A stretch of 64,000 nucleotides of DNA from Ruegeria sp. THAF57 (GTDB taxonomy: Bacteria; Pseudomonadota; Alphaproteobacteria; Rhodobacterales; Rhodobacteraceae): contig NZ_CAIWNQ010000002.1 in assembly GCF_903914075.1 (NCBI RefSeq), positions 558,001 through 622,000 of the forward strand. The letters are read 5' to 3'. Below are positions 27,988 to 36,028 of the stretch, one piece after another. Below the pieces are notes generated by a model. It did not search any database. It was given only the letters and a program-made list of their open reading frames with translations, and was not told the origin of the DNA. The first letter of the stretch is position 1. The number at the start of each line of letters is the position of its first letter. The position numbers were made by a program, and so were the translations under genes.

Positions 27988-28431
27988 ATGATCAGACGGT
28001 TCGGTGAAACCCCACAAGCGGGTCATAAATACAAACGAAGGGTCGGCGTTTACGCGTTGCTGCCCCGGGGTCGGCACCTTTTGCTGACCTGTCAAATGGA
28101 ACCCGGCCCCGATCTGCAATTGCCCGGCGGTGGTATTGATCCCGGCGAATCGCCTATAACAGCCCTGCACCGAGAAGTTTTCGAAGAAACAGGCTGGTTG
28201 GTGGCCAATCCACGGCGCGTCGGCGCGTTTCGCCGGTTCACCTATATGCCGGAGTATGACTTATGGGCTGAAAAGGTCTGTCTGATCTACCGCGCGCGTC
28301 CCGTCCGCAATATCAGCGCGCCGACCGAACCGTTTCACGAAGCGTTGTGGATGGATACCGCCGACGCGGTTGAGATGTTGGGCAATGGCGGCGACCGTCA
28401 TTTCGCCAGTTTGCATCTGGATACGCTCTAG
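27988..28431 (+). CDS. Nudix hydrolase, specificity unknown
   Basis: A 147-aa protein, essentially one Nudix domain. The box GGGIDPGESPITALHREVFEETGW is canonical (GX5EX7REVXEETGW). The ATG at 27988 has AAGGGG about 7 nt upstream; a longer frame adds 31 residues with no Nudix similarity. Its stop codon overlaps that of the convergent phosphatase gene. It probably cleaves a nucleoside diphosphate derivative; the substrate cannot be read from sequence. Confidence 0.88.
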   Translation: MIRRFGETPQAGHKYKRRVGVYALLPRGRHLLLTCQMEPGPDLQLPGGGIDPGESPITALHREVFEETGWLVANPRRVGAFRRFTYMPEYDLWAEKVCLIYRARPVRNISAPTEPFHEALWMDTADAVEMLGNGGDRHFASLHLDTL

Positions 28432-29699
28432 GGTCCTCCGTATTCGAAAAATACAGCCGAGACATCGTCATCCATGCTGCTGCCAGGGGCCATGGCATGG
28501 GTCAGGTCTTGAAAGATGTTGTCAAGAAAATCGGACCCACCGGCATCCTTGGCGCATTCCGTCGCCATTTGACGCAACCCGTCTTCTTCAAGAAGTCGGC
28601 CATCCGCCATGGTGCATTCGGTAAAACCATCCGAATACAAAAGAAGCCTGTCGCCGGGTTTTAGATAAGTTTCGATCCGCTGAAATGTCACGTCCGGCAA
28701 CAACCCGATGGGCAAACCACCTTCGCCCAGAAACGCGGTTCCTCCATCCTGACGAAGCACCAAGGGGTGGGGATGGCCAGCTTGCACCATTTTCAGGTGG
28801 CCGTTGCGCAAATCGATGATGCCATAGACCATGGTAAAGTACTCTTCGATCCCGGCATCCGCCATCAATCGGGAATTCAGGGTCTCGGCCACGATCTCAG
28901 GCTGCAACAGCGCATAGAATTTACCGAACCGCTTTTCCATCGCTACATTCTGGTCGAAATGCTTGCTGGACAGATACCCGCCCAGCCGCGCTGTCATCAT
29001 GGCCGAAGTGATGCCGTGGCCCGACACATCAATGCTATAAAATCCCAACCTGTTCACACCAGGTGAGAACATCCCGACAAGATCGCCGCCGATGTGACCG
29101 CAGGGTTTCAGCAACAGGCTGACCCGGGAATTTCCGAAGCTGCGCGTCAGTTCCGGCACCAGAGATTCCTGAATCTTGCGGGCCTGCATCAGGTCTTTGT
29201 CGATCGCGTCATGCGCCAGCTTCAGGTCTTCCAGCGCTGATTCAATCAGGCGGTTTTTCTCGGACAACTCGCGCTGCATATCCAAAATTCGGGCGCCTGC
29301 CGAAATACGGGCGCGCAGTTCGTCCGCCTCAAGCGGTTTAATCAGAAAGTCGTCCGCGCCGGCGTCCAGCCCGCGCGCGACCTCCTGCTTTTCGCTCTTG
29401 GAGGTTAGCAGGATGAAATAGCTGTACACCTCTCGATTCAATGACCGAAATGCCCGACAGAATTCCAGGCCGCTCATCCCCGGCATGACCCAATCGCTCA
29501 GGACCAGGTCCGGCGATTCCTTTGCGCAGATTTCCAGCGCAGCATCGCCATTATCCGCCTCAAGAACCTGAAACCCCCATTTTTTGAGCGAGGCCACAAG
29601 AATGCGCCGCTGAAGTCGGCTGTCATCTACGACAAGCACCTTCTGGATCACTCCAAAATCCAACTCTGATCTGGCTTCTGCTTGACTGACCTCTGCCAC
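28428..29699 (-). CDS. Response regulator with PP2C (SpoIIE/RsbU-type) phosphatase output
   Basis: A 423-aa two-domain signalling protein. The receiver domain has the acidic pair D25-D26 (VLVVDDSRLQ), phospho-acceptor D69 (LVLSDWVMPGMSG) and the lysine of FLIKPLEADE. A coiled-coil linker (RELSEKNRLIESALEDLKLAHDAIDKDL) connects it to a PP2C-SIG domain with HIGGDLVGMF, SIDVSGHGITSAMM, LLYSDGFTE and SSMDDDVSAVF. It likely dephosphorylates an anti-sigma-antagonist. The GTG at 29699 with AGAGGAA is preferred; the frame is open further upstream toward the divergent Hpt gene. Confidence 0.9.
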   Translation of the reverse strand: MAEVSQAEARSELDFGVIQKVLVVDDSRLQRRILVASLKKWGFQVLEADNGDAALEICAKESPDLVLSDWVMPGMSGLEFCRAFRSLNREVYSYFILLTSKSEKQEVARGLDAGADDFLIKPLEADELRARISAGARILDMQRELSEKNRLIESALEDLKLAHDAIDKDLMQARKIQESLVPELTRSFGNSRVSLLLKPCGHIGGDLVGMFSPGVNRLGFYSIDVSGHGITSAMMTARLGGYLSSKHFDQNVAMEKRFGKFYALLQPEIVAETLNSRLMADAGIEEYFTMVYGIIDLRNGHLKMVQAGHPHPLVLRQDGGTAFLGEGGLPIGLLPDVTFQRIETYLKPGDRLLLYSDGFTECTMADGRLLEEDGLRQMATECAKDAGGSDFLDNIFQDLTHAMAPGSSMDDDVSAVFFEYGGP

Positions 29700-29859
29700 C
29701 CGATTCCTCTGCTCCCTAGCTGCACCCCCCGCGCAATTAGACCGTAGGCTTGGGCTGTTTAACATCAGGTGAAGGTTGATTTTTACGTCGCTTAACCTGC
29801 CCTTTACCGGCACAACGTTACCAAAATCATGTCGCGGTTTTGTTTTGGAGATTTCGGAC

Positions 29860-30189
29860 ATGATCAACTGGTCCAGGGTCAATCAGTTGCGCAACGAAGT
29901 GGGCAGCGCCGAATTTGACGAGGTCGTTCAGATCTTTCTGGACGAAGTACAAGAAGCGATCGACCGACTGGAACAGGACACGTTGCGGAAAGACTTGGAA
30001 CAAAACCTGCATTTTCTTAAAGGCAGCGCCCTGAGCCTTGGGTTTGACCACTTCTCAAGGCTGTGCCAGGACGGTGAGCGATCGGCGGCCTCTGGCCAAG
30101 CGGTCGAAGTCAACCTGCCTGAAATTCTGACCGCATTTGAAGAATCTCGCGCCCGTTTCCTGACCGAAAAGGCACAAAACCTGACTTAG
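29860..30189 (+). CDS. Histidine phosphotransfer (Hpt) domain protein
   Basis: A 109-aa single Hpt domain, four-helix bundle by prediction. The phosphorylatable histidine is H51 in NLHFLKGSALSLGF. GGAG precedes the ATG by 9 nt; the longer frame adds 28 unconserved residues. It is divergent from the response-regulator phosphatase with a 160-nt shared upstream region, so the two may belong to one phosphorelay. Its hybrid kinase is not in the window. The stop codon overlaps that of ilvA. Confidence 0.88.
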   Translation: MINWSRVNQLRNEVGSAEFDEVVQIFLDEVQEAIDRLEQDTLRKDLEQNLHFLKGSALSLGFDHFSRLCQDGERSAASGQAVEVNLPEILTAFEESRARFLTEKAQNLT

Positions 30190-31412
30190 ATGACAAACTG
30201 CGCCAACGTTTCGTCGTCTGTGATATCGGTATAGGTGAACCCCGCCTCATCCAGATGCGCGAAAAGACGTGCAAAATTCTCGGGCTTGCGGGTCTCGATA
30301 CCAATCAGGACCGAGCCGAAATTGCGCGCCGATTTCTTCATATATTCAAACCGGGCGATATCGTCATCCGGGCCGAGGATATTCAGAAATTCCTTCAACG
30401 CTCCGGGACGCTGGGGCAGGCGCAGAATAAAGTACTTCTTCACGCCCGAGTAGCGCTGCGCCCGCTCTTTCACTTCGGGCAGACGCTCAAAATCGAAATT
30501 CCCACCCGAGGTGACGCAAACCACGGTCTTGCCGCGAATGAAGCTTTGCACGTCGGCAACCGCCTCAACCGCAAGAGCACCCGCAGGTTCCAGAACAATG
30601 CCTTCGACATTCAGCATTTCAATCATCGTGGCACAGATGCGATCTTCGGACAGAACCAGCACATCCGAAAGATGGCGTGACTTGAGCAATTCAAACGGCT
30701 TGGCCCCAATTCGACCAACCGCAGCACCGTCAACGAAGTTGTCTACGTGATCCAGCGAAACGGGGTGGCCCGCCGCCATTGCCGCATGCAGGCACGCCCC
30801 ACCTTTGGGTTCGACAAACAGGCAATGCGTTCGATCGCCGAACCACGTCGCCACACCCGATGACATTCCCCCGCCCCCGACCGGCAAGATGACGTGATCT
30901 GGTACGCAACCCAGTTGCTCTTCGATCTCAACCGCAAGGGACGCCTGCCCCTCGATCACGTCCTCATCATCGAAGGGCGACAGGAAATAACCGCCCTGCT
31001 GAGCACACCACTGTTGCGCCGCCGCCAAAGTGTCGTCGAAATAGTCCCCGGACAGATGAACCTCGATATTGTCCCCGCCGAAGATGCGGGTTTTCTGAAT
31101 TTTCTGCTGCGGCGTTGTCACCGGCATGAAGATCACACCGCGCACGTTCAGGTGTTTGCACATGAACGCCACACCCTGCGCATGATTGCCGGCACTAGCG
31201 CAGACAAACAGGTCATGCCCCTTCTGCTTGCGCATGGCGTTAAACGCGCCCCGGATCTTGTAGGACCGCACCGGGCTTAGGTCTTCACGCTTGAGCCAGA
31301 TATCGGCCCCATAGCGGTCGGACAGGTGGGCATTCCGCTGCAAGGGCGTCGGCGGAAAAACCGATCGCATTTCCTGCTCGGCGGCGCGGGCACGGGTCAT
31401 GAAATCACTCAT
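30186..31412 (-). CDS. ilvA: Threonine ammonia-lyase (threonine deaminase)
   Basis: PLP enzyme of 408 aa making 2-oxobutanoate for isoleucine. The PLP lysine is in VRSYKIRGAFNAM, with the phosphate-binding PVGGGGMSSG and CASAGNHAQGVA. The C-terminal 80 residues form one ACT-like regulatory domain (KKYFILRLPQRPGALKEF). This is shorter than E. coli IlvA, which has two ACT repeats, and matches the shorter biosynthetic type with one regulatory domain. It is convergent on the Hpt gene with overlapping stops. Confidence 0.93.
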   Translation of the reverse strand: MSDFMTRARAAEQEMRSVFPPTPLQRNAHLSDRYGADIWLKREDLSPVRSYKIRGAFNAMRKQKGHDLFVCASAGNHAQGVAFMCKHLNVRGVIFMPVTTPQQKIQKTRIFGGDNIEVHLSGDYFDDTLAAAQQWCAQQGGYFLSPFDDEDVIEGQASLAVEIEEQLGCVPDHVILPVGGGGMSSGVATWFGDRTHCLFVEPKGGACLHAAMAAGHPVSLDHVDNFVDGAAVGRIGAKPFELLKSRHLSDVLVLSEDRICATMIEMLNVEGIVLEPAGALAVEAVADVQSFIRGKTVVCVTSGGNFDFERLPEVKERAQRYSGVKKYFILRLPQRPGALKEFLNILGPDDDIARFEYMKKSARNFGSVLIGIETRKPENFARLFAHLDEAGFTYTDITDDETLAQFVI

Positions 31413-31471
31413 GACGGTTTCACTGCCGCATCACCGCCGAAAGCGCAAGGAATACATATGTGTACGAGCGG

Positions 31472-32233
31472 TTAGGTCAGTTCGCGCTTTTCTATAAACA
31501 CACCGAACATCGTGGTCAGGATGCTGACGTTTATCAGCGGCAACACCAAAGTACCGAAGAACAGGGTCAGCAAGATGCCCAGCAGGGGAATAAACGCGAG
31601 CGCGGTGAACGCAAGCTGCACCAGAAACTGAAACAGGAAGTTCACGATCAGAAGCAAGATGATTGCACCACCCATTCCTTGTGTGCTGTTCCACGCATCC
31701 CCAAGCGTTACTGGATGGCCAATCGCAGCCGCTGGCAGGATGATCGAAAGGCGATAGAATGAAACGATCAGAAAAAAGGCGAAAACAACCGTTACCACCA
31801 AGGTCAGTGCGCCAGCTCCCATCGCGGCCATAACCATGCTTAGCGGCAAGAAGGCAAGGCCCATCAGTAGGCCCAACAGCAACACGCGCCCGAAATACGC
31901 GAGAATCCTGTCAAACCGGAAAGTCGGGAAAATACCGTGGGGGTATTCTTCCAGAAGGATAAAGCGATGCCAGGACACGGCGATCCAGAACATCGTGATT
32001 ATTCCCACAATGGCCACACTTGCGACGAAGAACACCAGCGATCCGTATGACGTTCCCGGTGGCAAGGTACCGGTTTCCGGGTCAAGTTGATCCCAGGGTA
32101 TATCCAGAACCATAAACAGCGCGACTATGGCGGCGGTTGCCGCAAGTGCCGGCCCAAATGTAATTTGCAGAACCTGCTTTATATTTCCAAAAACCATTCG
32201 CACGGAATGCACAAAAATCTGCCAGCCCAACAT
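31472..32233 (-). CDS. Polytopic inner-membrane protein, unknown function
   Basis: A 253-aa protein of about six hydrophobic segments, including LAATAAIVALFMVLDI, LVFFVASVAIVGIITMFWIA, LLGLLMGLAFLPLSMVMAAM, LTLVVTVVFAFFLIV, a long pair near ILLLIVNFLFQFLVQ and LGILLTLFFGTLVLPLI. No signal peptide or catalytic motif was recognised. The ATG at 32233 with AAGGG is used instead of a TTG 21 nt upstream. It stands alone between ilvA (same strand) and divergent argG. I cannot assign a function. Confidence 0.8.
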   Translation of the reverse strand: MLGWQIFVHSVRMVFGNIKQVLQITFGPALAATAAIVALFMVLDIPWDQLDPETGTLPPGTSYGSLVFFVASVAIVGIITMFWIAVSWHRFILLEEYPHGIFPTFRFDRILAYFGRVLLLGLLMGLAFLPLSMVMAAMGAGALTLVVTVVFAFFLIVSFYRLSIILPAAAIGHPVTLGDAWNSTQGMGGAIILLLIVNFLFQFLVQLAFTALAFIPLLGILLTLFFGTLVLPLINVSILTTMFGVFIEKRELT

Positions 32234-32376
32234 TGTAAAAAACTGCCCTTTCAACCAATCCTTGTTCTCTATCCGTCCGTTTCACCTGAAATCGCCGCCT
32301 GCGTCAACGCAGATAACTTGCCCCCGCATTCAAAACCCGTTAGGGGCCAATCGTTCTACGCATAAAGGGAAGTCAG

Positions 32377-33603
32377 ATGTCCGCGCCCAAGAAAGTTGTT
32401 CTGGCCTATTCCGGTGGCCTTGATACCTCGATCATTCTGAAATGGTTGCAGACCGAGTATGGATGTGAGGTCGTCACCTTCACCGCCGATCTGGGTCAGG
32501 GTGAAGAGCTGGAGCCAGCACGACAAAAGGCCGAGATGCTGGGGATCAAGCCCGAGAACATCTATATCGAAGACATCCGCGAAGAATTCGTCCGCGACTT
32601 CGTCTTCCCCATGTTCCGCGCCAATGCGCAGTACGAAGGTCTGTACTTGCTGGGCACGTCGATTGCGCGCCCGCTGATCTCGAAACGTCTGGTTGAGATC
32701 GCGGCCGAAACCGGTGCCGATGCCGTGGCGCATGGCGCAACCGGCAAAGGCAACGACCAGGTGCGGTTCGAACTGGCGGCCTATGCGCTGAACCCCGATA
32801 TCAAGGTCATCGCGCCGTGGCGGGAATGGGATCTGACCAGCCGGACCAAGCTGCTGGAATTTGCCGAGCAGAACCAGATTCCGATTGCCAAGGACAAGCG
32901 CGGTGAGGCTCCGTTCTCGGTCGATGCGAACCTGCTGCATACCTCGTCCGAGGGCAAGGTTCTGGAAGACCCCGCCGATATAGCGCCTGATTACGTCTAT
33001 CAGCGCACCGTCCACCCTGAAGATGCACCGAATGAGCCTGAGTTCATCGAGATCGGCTTTGAAAAAGGCGACGCGGTCAGCATCAATGGTGAAGCAATGA
33101 GCCCGGCCACCATCCTGACCAAGCTGAACGAATATGGCGGCAAGCACGGCATTGGCCGTCTGGACCTGGTCGAAGGCCGGTTCGTTGGGATGAAATCACG
33201 CGGTATCTACGAAACGCCCGGCGGCACCATCCTGTTGGAAGCGCACCGTGGCATCGAGTCCATCACTATGGACCGCGGCGCGATGCATCTGAAAGACCAG
33301 TTGATGCCGCAATATGCCGAGCTGATCTACAACGGCTTCTGGTACTCGCCCGAACGCGAAATGCTGCAGGCCGCCATCGACAAGAGCCAAGAGCATGTCA
33401 CCGGCACCGTGCGCGTGAAACTGTATAAAGGTCTGGCCTCGACCGTTGGCCGCTGGTCGGATCACTCGCTCTACTCCGAGGCACATGTGACGTTCGAGGA
33501 AGACGCGGGTGCATATGACCAGACAGATGCGGCGGGCTTTATCCAGTTGAACGCCCTGCGTCTTAAACTGCTGGCAGCCCGCGACAAGCGTTTGTCCAAG
33601 TGA
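32377..33603 (+). CDS. argG: Argininosuccinate synthase
   Basis: A 408-aa ATP-pyrophosphatase-type ligase joining citrulline and aspartate. [12 protein letters not shown] near residue 10 is the ATP loop. [29 protein letters not shown] and the C-terminal half with [19 protein letters not shown] are normal. AAGGGAAGTCAG precedes the ATG. The length is typical and no defect is visible. The stop codon overlaps the GTG of the next gene. Confidence 0.97.
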   Translation: MSAPKKVVLAYSGGLDTSIILKWLQTEYGCEVVTFTADLGQGEELEPARQKAEMLGIKPENIYIEDIREEFVRDFVFPMFRANAQYEGLYLLGTSIARPLISKRLVEIAAETGADAVAHGATGKGNDQVRFELAAYALNPDIKVIAPWREWDLTSRTKLLEFAEQNQIPIAKDKRGEAPFSVDANLLHTSSEGKVLEDPADIAPDYVYQRTVHPEDAPNEPEFIEIGFEKGDAVSINGEAMSPATILTKLNEYGGKHGIGRLDLVEGRFVGMKSRGIYETPGGTILLEAHRGIESITMDRGAMHLKDQLMPQYAELIYNGFWYSPEREMLQAAIDKSQEHVTGTVRVKLYKGLASTVGRWSDHSLYSEAHVTFEEDAGAYDQTDAAGFIQLNALRLKLLAARDKRLSK

Positions 33604-34040
33604 CCGAAGACGACGGCATCGGTGATGAGCTTGATCTGTTCATCGAAGCGCAGGACACGGTTTGGTCCGACGTCCTGCGCGAGCTGAAGCAGGGGCAGAA
33701 AACCAGCCACTGGATGTGGTTCGTCTTTCCGCAACTGGCCGCGCTTGGCCGGTCCGACATGGCGCAGCTCTACGGCATTGAAGATCTGGAAGAGGCGACA
33801 GCCTATCTGGATCACCCAGAACTGCGCAAACGCCTGACCGAAACAGCGCAGTTGATGCTGCTGCACAAGGGCCGCGACGCCACGGACATTCTGGGCGGGA
33901 CAGATGGCAAGAAGTTGCGGTCTTGCATGACGCTGTTCTCATCCGTACCCGACGCCCCGCCCGAATTTCTGGCCGTTCTGGACGCATTCTATGACGGTCA
34001 GCGGTGCGAACGCACTGTCCAGCTTTTGCAGGAGTCGTAG
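33600..34040 (+). CDS. DUF1810 family protein
   Basis: A 146-aa soluble protein with the DUF1810 signature: [33 protein letters not shown], then [25 protein letters not shown] and [21 protein letters not shown]. Function unknown. It starts with GTG overlapping the argG stop (GTGA), so it is translationally coupled to argG here. No catalytic residues can be pointed to. Confidence 0.85.
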   Translation: MTEDDGIGDELDLFIEAQDTVWSDVLRELKQGQKTSHWMWFVFPQLAALGRSDMAQLYGIEDLEEATAYLDHPELRKRLTETAQLMLLHKGRDATDILGGTDGKKLRSCMTLFSSVPDAPPEFLAVLDAFYDGQRCERTVQLLQES

Positions 34041-34117
34041 GCAGTGGTTCTCGTGGGGTCATCCTTGCTTGGCTAACCGGTTTAGCCTTACGCACAGGTC
34101 AACCGAGGAGAGATACC

Positions 34118-34399
34118 ATGTTGCAATCAATTGCGGACGACATTCAGAAAAACCTGGTTGGCAAAAGCTTCGAAGGCTCGTTGAAGTTCGATTGCGGCGA
34201 TGACGGCGTGATCGTCCTGTCCGACAATCAGGCCACCACACAGGATCGGGAAACCGACTGCACCATCCGTATTTCACAGAAAAACCTGACCAAACTGCTG
34301 ACCGGCAAGCTGAACCCGATGACAGGTGTGGCTTTGGGCAAGCTCAAGATTTCGGGAAATATGGGCGTTGCGATGAAACTGGGGCAGTTGCTGGGATAA
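34118..34399 (+). CDS. SCP-2 sterol-transfer family protein
   Basis: A 93-aa protein that is one SCP2-like domain: FEGSLKFDCGDDGVIVL, CTIRISQKNLTKLLTGKLNPMTGVALGKLKISGNMGVAMKLGQLL. Such small bacterial proteins bind hydrophobic ligands such as lipids or acyl-CoAs. The ATG at 34118 follows GAGGAGAG. The ligand and pathway are unknown. The neighbours give no hint. Confidence 0.88.
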   Translation: MLQSIADDIQKNLVGKSFEGSLKFDCGDDGVIVLSDNQATTQDRETDCTIRISQKNLTKLLTGKLNPMTGVALGKLKISGNMGVAMKLGQLLG

Positions 34400-34487
34400 A
34401 CTCCTCTCACCAGCGCGTGACAAACGATGTCAGGTGATTGCGTCGGGCAAAAAGACAAGGCAGCCTAATCTCAGAAGGAGACCTGCC

Positions 34488-35159
34488 ATGACCCGCATCG
34501 CTTATCTCGACTACGTCAAACCGACGCTTCTTTTTACTTTGATCGCAATTGCCGCTCTGTTGCGAGCGACCCCGGCACCCGCCGCGGGAACCGAAACCCT
34601 GACGGTAGCCGGCGGGTGTTTCTGGTGTGTCGAATCCGACTTTGAATCCGTGAAAGGTGTGACAGGGGCAGTTTCCGGATTTACCGGCGGTAAAACCGCA
34701 AGCCCTACGTATGATCAAGTCTCCAAAGGGGGCACTGGTCATTACGAAGCCGTCCAGATCACCTTTGACCCATCGGTCGTTTCCCGTGAAACGCTGTTGA
34801 ACCTCTTTTTCCGGTCCGTAGACCCCACCGATGCCGGAGGGCAGTTCTGTGATCGGGGGGATAGTTATAGAACCGCCATTTTTGTCTCTAATGCAGGCGA
34901 AAAAGCTTCTGCTGAACGAGCCAAGGCAGATGCACAACGTGCGCTGGGGCAGACCGTGGTTACGCCGATCCTGCAGGCTGGCACGTTCTATCCTGCCGAC
35001 GCATATCATCAGGATTACTACAAAGGGTCCAAGCTGGTTCTCACGCGGTTTGGCCCCAAACGCCAACACAGCGCATACAAGGCTTACCGCAAAGCTTGCG
35101 GCCGGGATGCCCGTGTCAAACAGCTTTGGGGCGGTGACGCGCCATTTGCCGGATCCTAA
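34488..35159 (+). CDS. msrA: Peptide methionine sulfoxide reductase MsrA, predicted exported
   Basis: A 223-aa MsrA with catalytic Cys44 in GGCFWC (42-47) and the substrate segments SGFTGGKTASPTYDQVSKGGTGHYEAVQ, FRSVDPTDAGGQFCDRGDSYRTAIF and YHQDYY. The first 33 residues contain a hydrophobic stretch (LLFTLIAIAALL) ending in PAPAAG, which looks like a signal peptide, so repair probably happens in the periplasm. AGAAGGAGA precedes the ATG. The C-terminal KACGRDARVKQLWG carries a likely recycling cysteine. Stop overlaps that of rbsK. Confidence 0.92.
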   Translation: MTRIAYLDYVKPTLLFTLIAIAALLRATPAPAAGTETLTVAGGCFWCVESDFESVKGVTGAVSGFTGGKTASPTYDQVSKGGTGHYEAVQITFDPSVVSRETLLNLFFRSVDPTDAGGQFCDRGDSYRTAIFVSNAGEKASAERAKADAQRALGQTVVTPILQAGTFYPADAYHQDYYKGSKLVLTRFGPKRQHSAYKAYRKACGRDARVKQLWGGDAPFAGS

Positions 35160-36025
35160 TCGAGCTTCGCGTCCCGGACCTCTTTTAAATCCGGGATGAC
35201 ATCTGCTGTACCGTGCCGCGTGACCATCAAGGCCGCGGCACGATTTGCTTGTGAAATCGCCTGCGGGATCGGCATCCCGCGATCCATCCCGGCCAGAACA
35301 TAGCCGGTAAAGGTATCCCCCGCGCCGGTCGTATCCACAGGCTGCACTTTATAGGCCGGGAAATCCGACGCTGCGGCGCGATGATGGTACCGCGCGCCTT
35401 TCGATCCCAAGGTGACAATCACATGCTCGACCTTCAAATCCAAGACTGATTGACCGGTGGCTTGACGCAGTTGATCGGCCTCAACCTCGTTCAAAATCAG
35501 GAAATCCAGATAGGGCAGCACGGCCTGCACTGCATCGGCCTGAAACGGTGCTGCGGCATAGCAGACGGTTAAACCCATCTCACGACCCATCTTCGCGGCC
35601 TCAACCTGAAGATTGGTTTCGTTCTGCATCACCAGCAAATCACCACGCGAAGCTGAAGACAGCGCCTGCCCCAACTGATCCTGCGAGATTGCGTGGTTCG
35701 CCCCCTGAAACAGAATGATGTTGTTCTCACCCTGCGCATCCACGGCAATGATGGCGTGGCCTGTCGGCACATCGACCTGGGCAATATGGCGCGTATCCAC
35801 GCCGTATTCCGTCAAACGATCCAACGCCCAGCGCCCATCCGACCCCACGGCCCCGATATGCGCTACCCGCGCCCCGGCCCGTGCCGCCGCCACGGACATG
35901 TTCGCCCCCTTGCCGCCCAGAAAACGATCCAGACCACCGGCCGAGAGTGTCTCGCCCGGACCAGGAAGGTGCGGAACGTCATAAATCATGTCCGAGTTGA
36001 TCGAGCCGAGGTTCCAGATCGTCAT
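35156..36025 (-). CDS. rbsK: Ribokinase (PfkB family)
   Basis: A 289-aa sugar kinase: N-terminal NLGSINSDMIYDVPHLPGPGET and GGKGANMSVAAARAGARV, and the C-terminal active-site motif VDTTGAGDTFTGYVLA with catalytic Asp. Ribose is the likely substrate but other pentoses or nucleosides are possible; no ribose transporter or rbsD is next to it. It ends 3 nt downstream of where maeB's frame would read in, being the second gene after maeB on the minus strand with a 3-nt gap. Confidence 0.85.
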   Translation of the reverse strand: MTIWNLGSINSDMIYDVPHLPGPGETLSAGGLDRFLGGKGANMSVAAARAGARVAHIGAVGSDGRWALDRLTEYGVDTRHIAQVDVPTGHAIIAVDAQGENNIILFQGANHAISQDQLGQALSSASRGDLLVMQNETNLQVEAAKMGREMGLTVCYAAAPFQADAVQAVLPYLDFLILNEVEADQLRQATGQSVLDLKVEHVIVTLGSKGARYHHRAAASDFPAYKVQPVDTTGAGDTFTGYVLAGMDRGMPIPQAISQANRAAALMVTRHGTADVIPDLKEVRDAKLD

Positions 36026-36028
36026 GGC

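Noticed and set aside
29700-29859. Upstream extension of the phosphatase gene into the Hpt promoter region
   Set aside because: The frame is open but the added residues are not receiver-like, and GTG at 29699 has a good ribosome site.
34779-34794. parS-like CGTTTCCCGTGAAACG in msrA
   Set aside because: Three mismatches to parS, far from the origin cluster, and inside an ordinary coding sequence. Likely chance.
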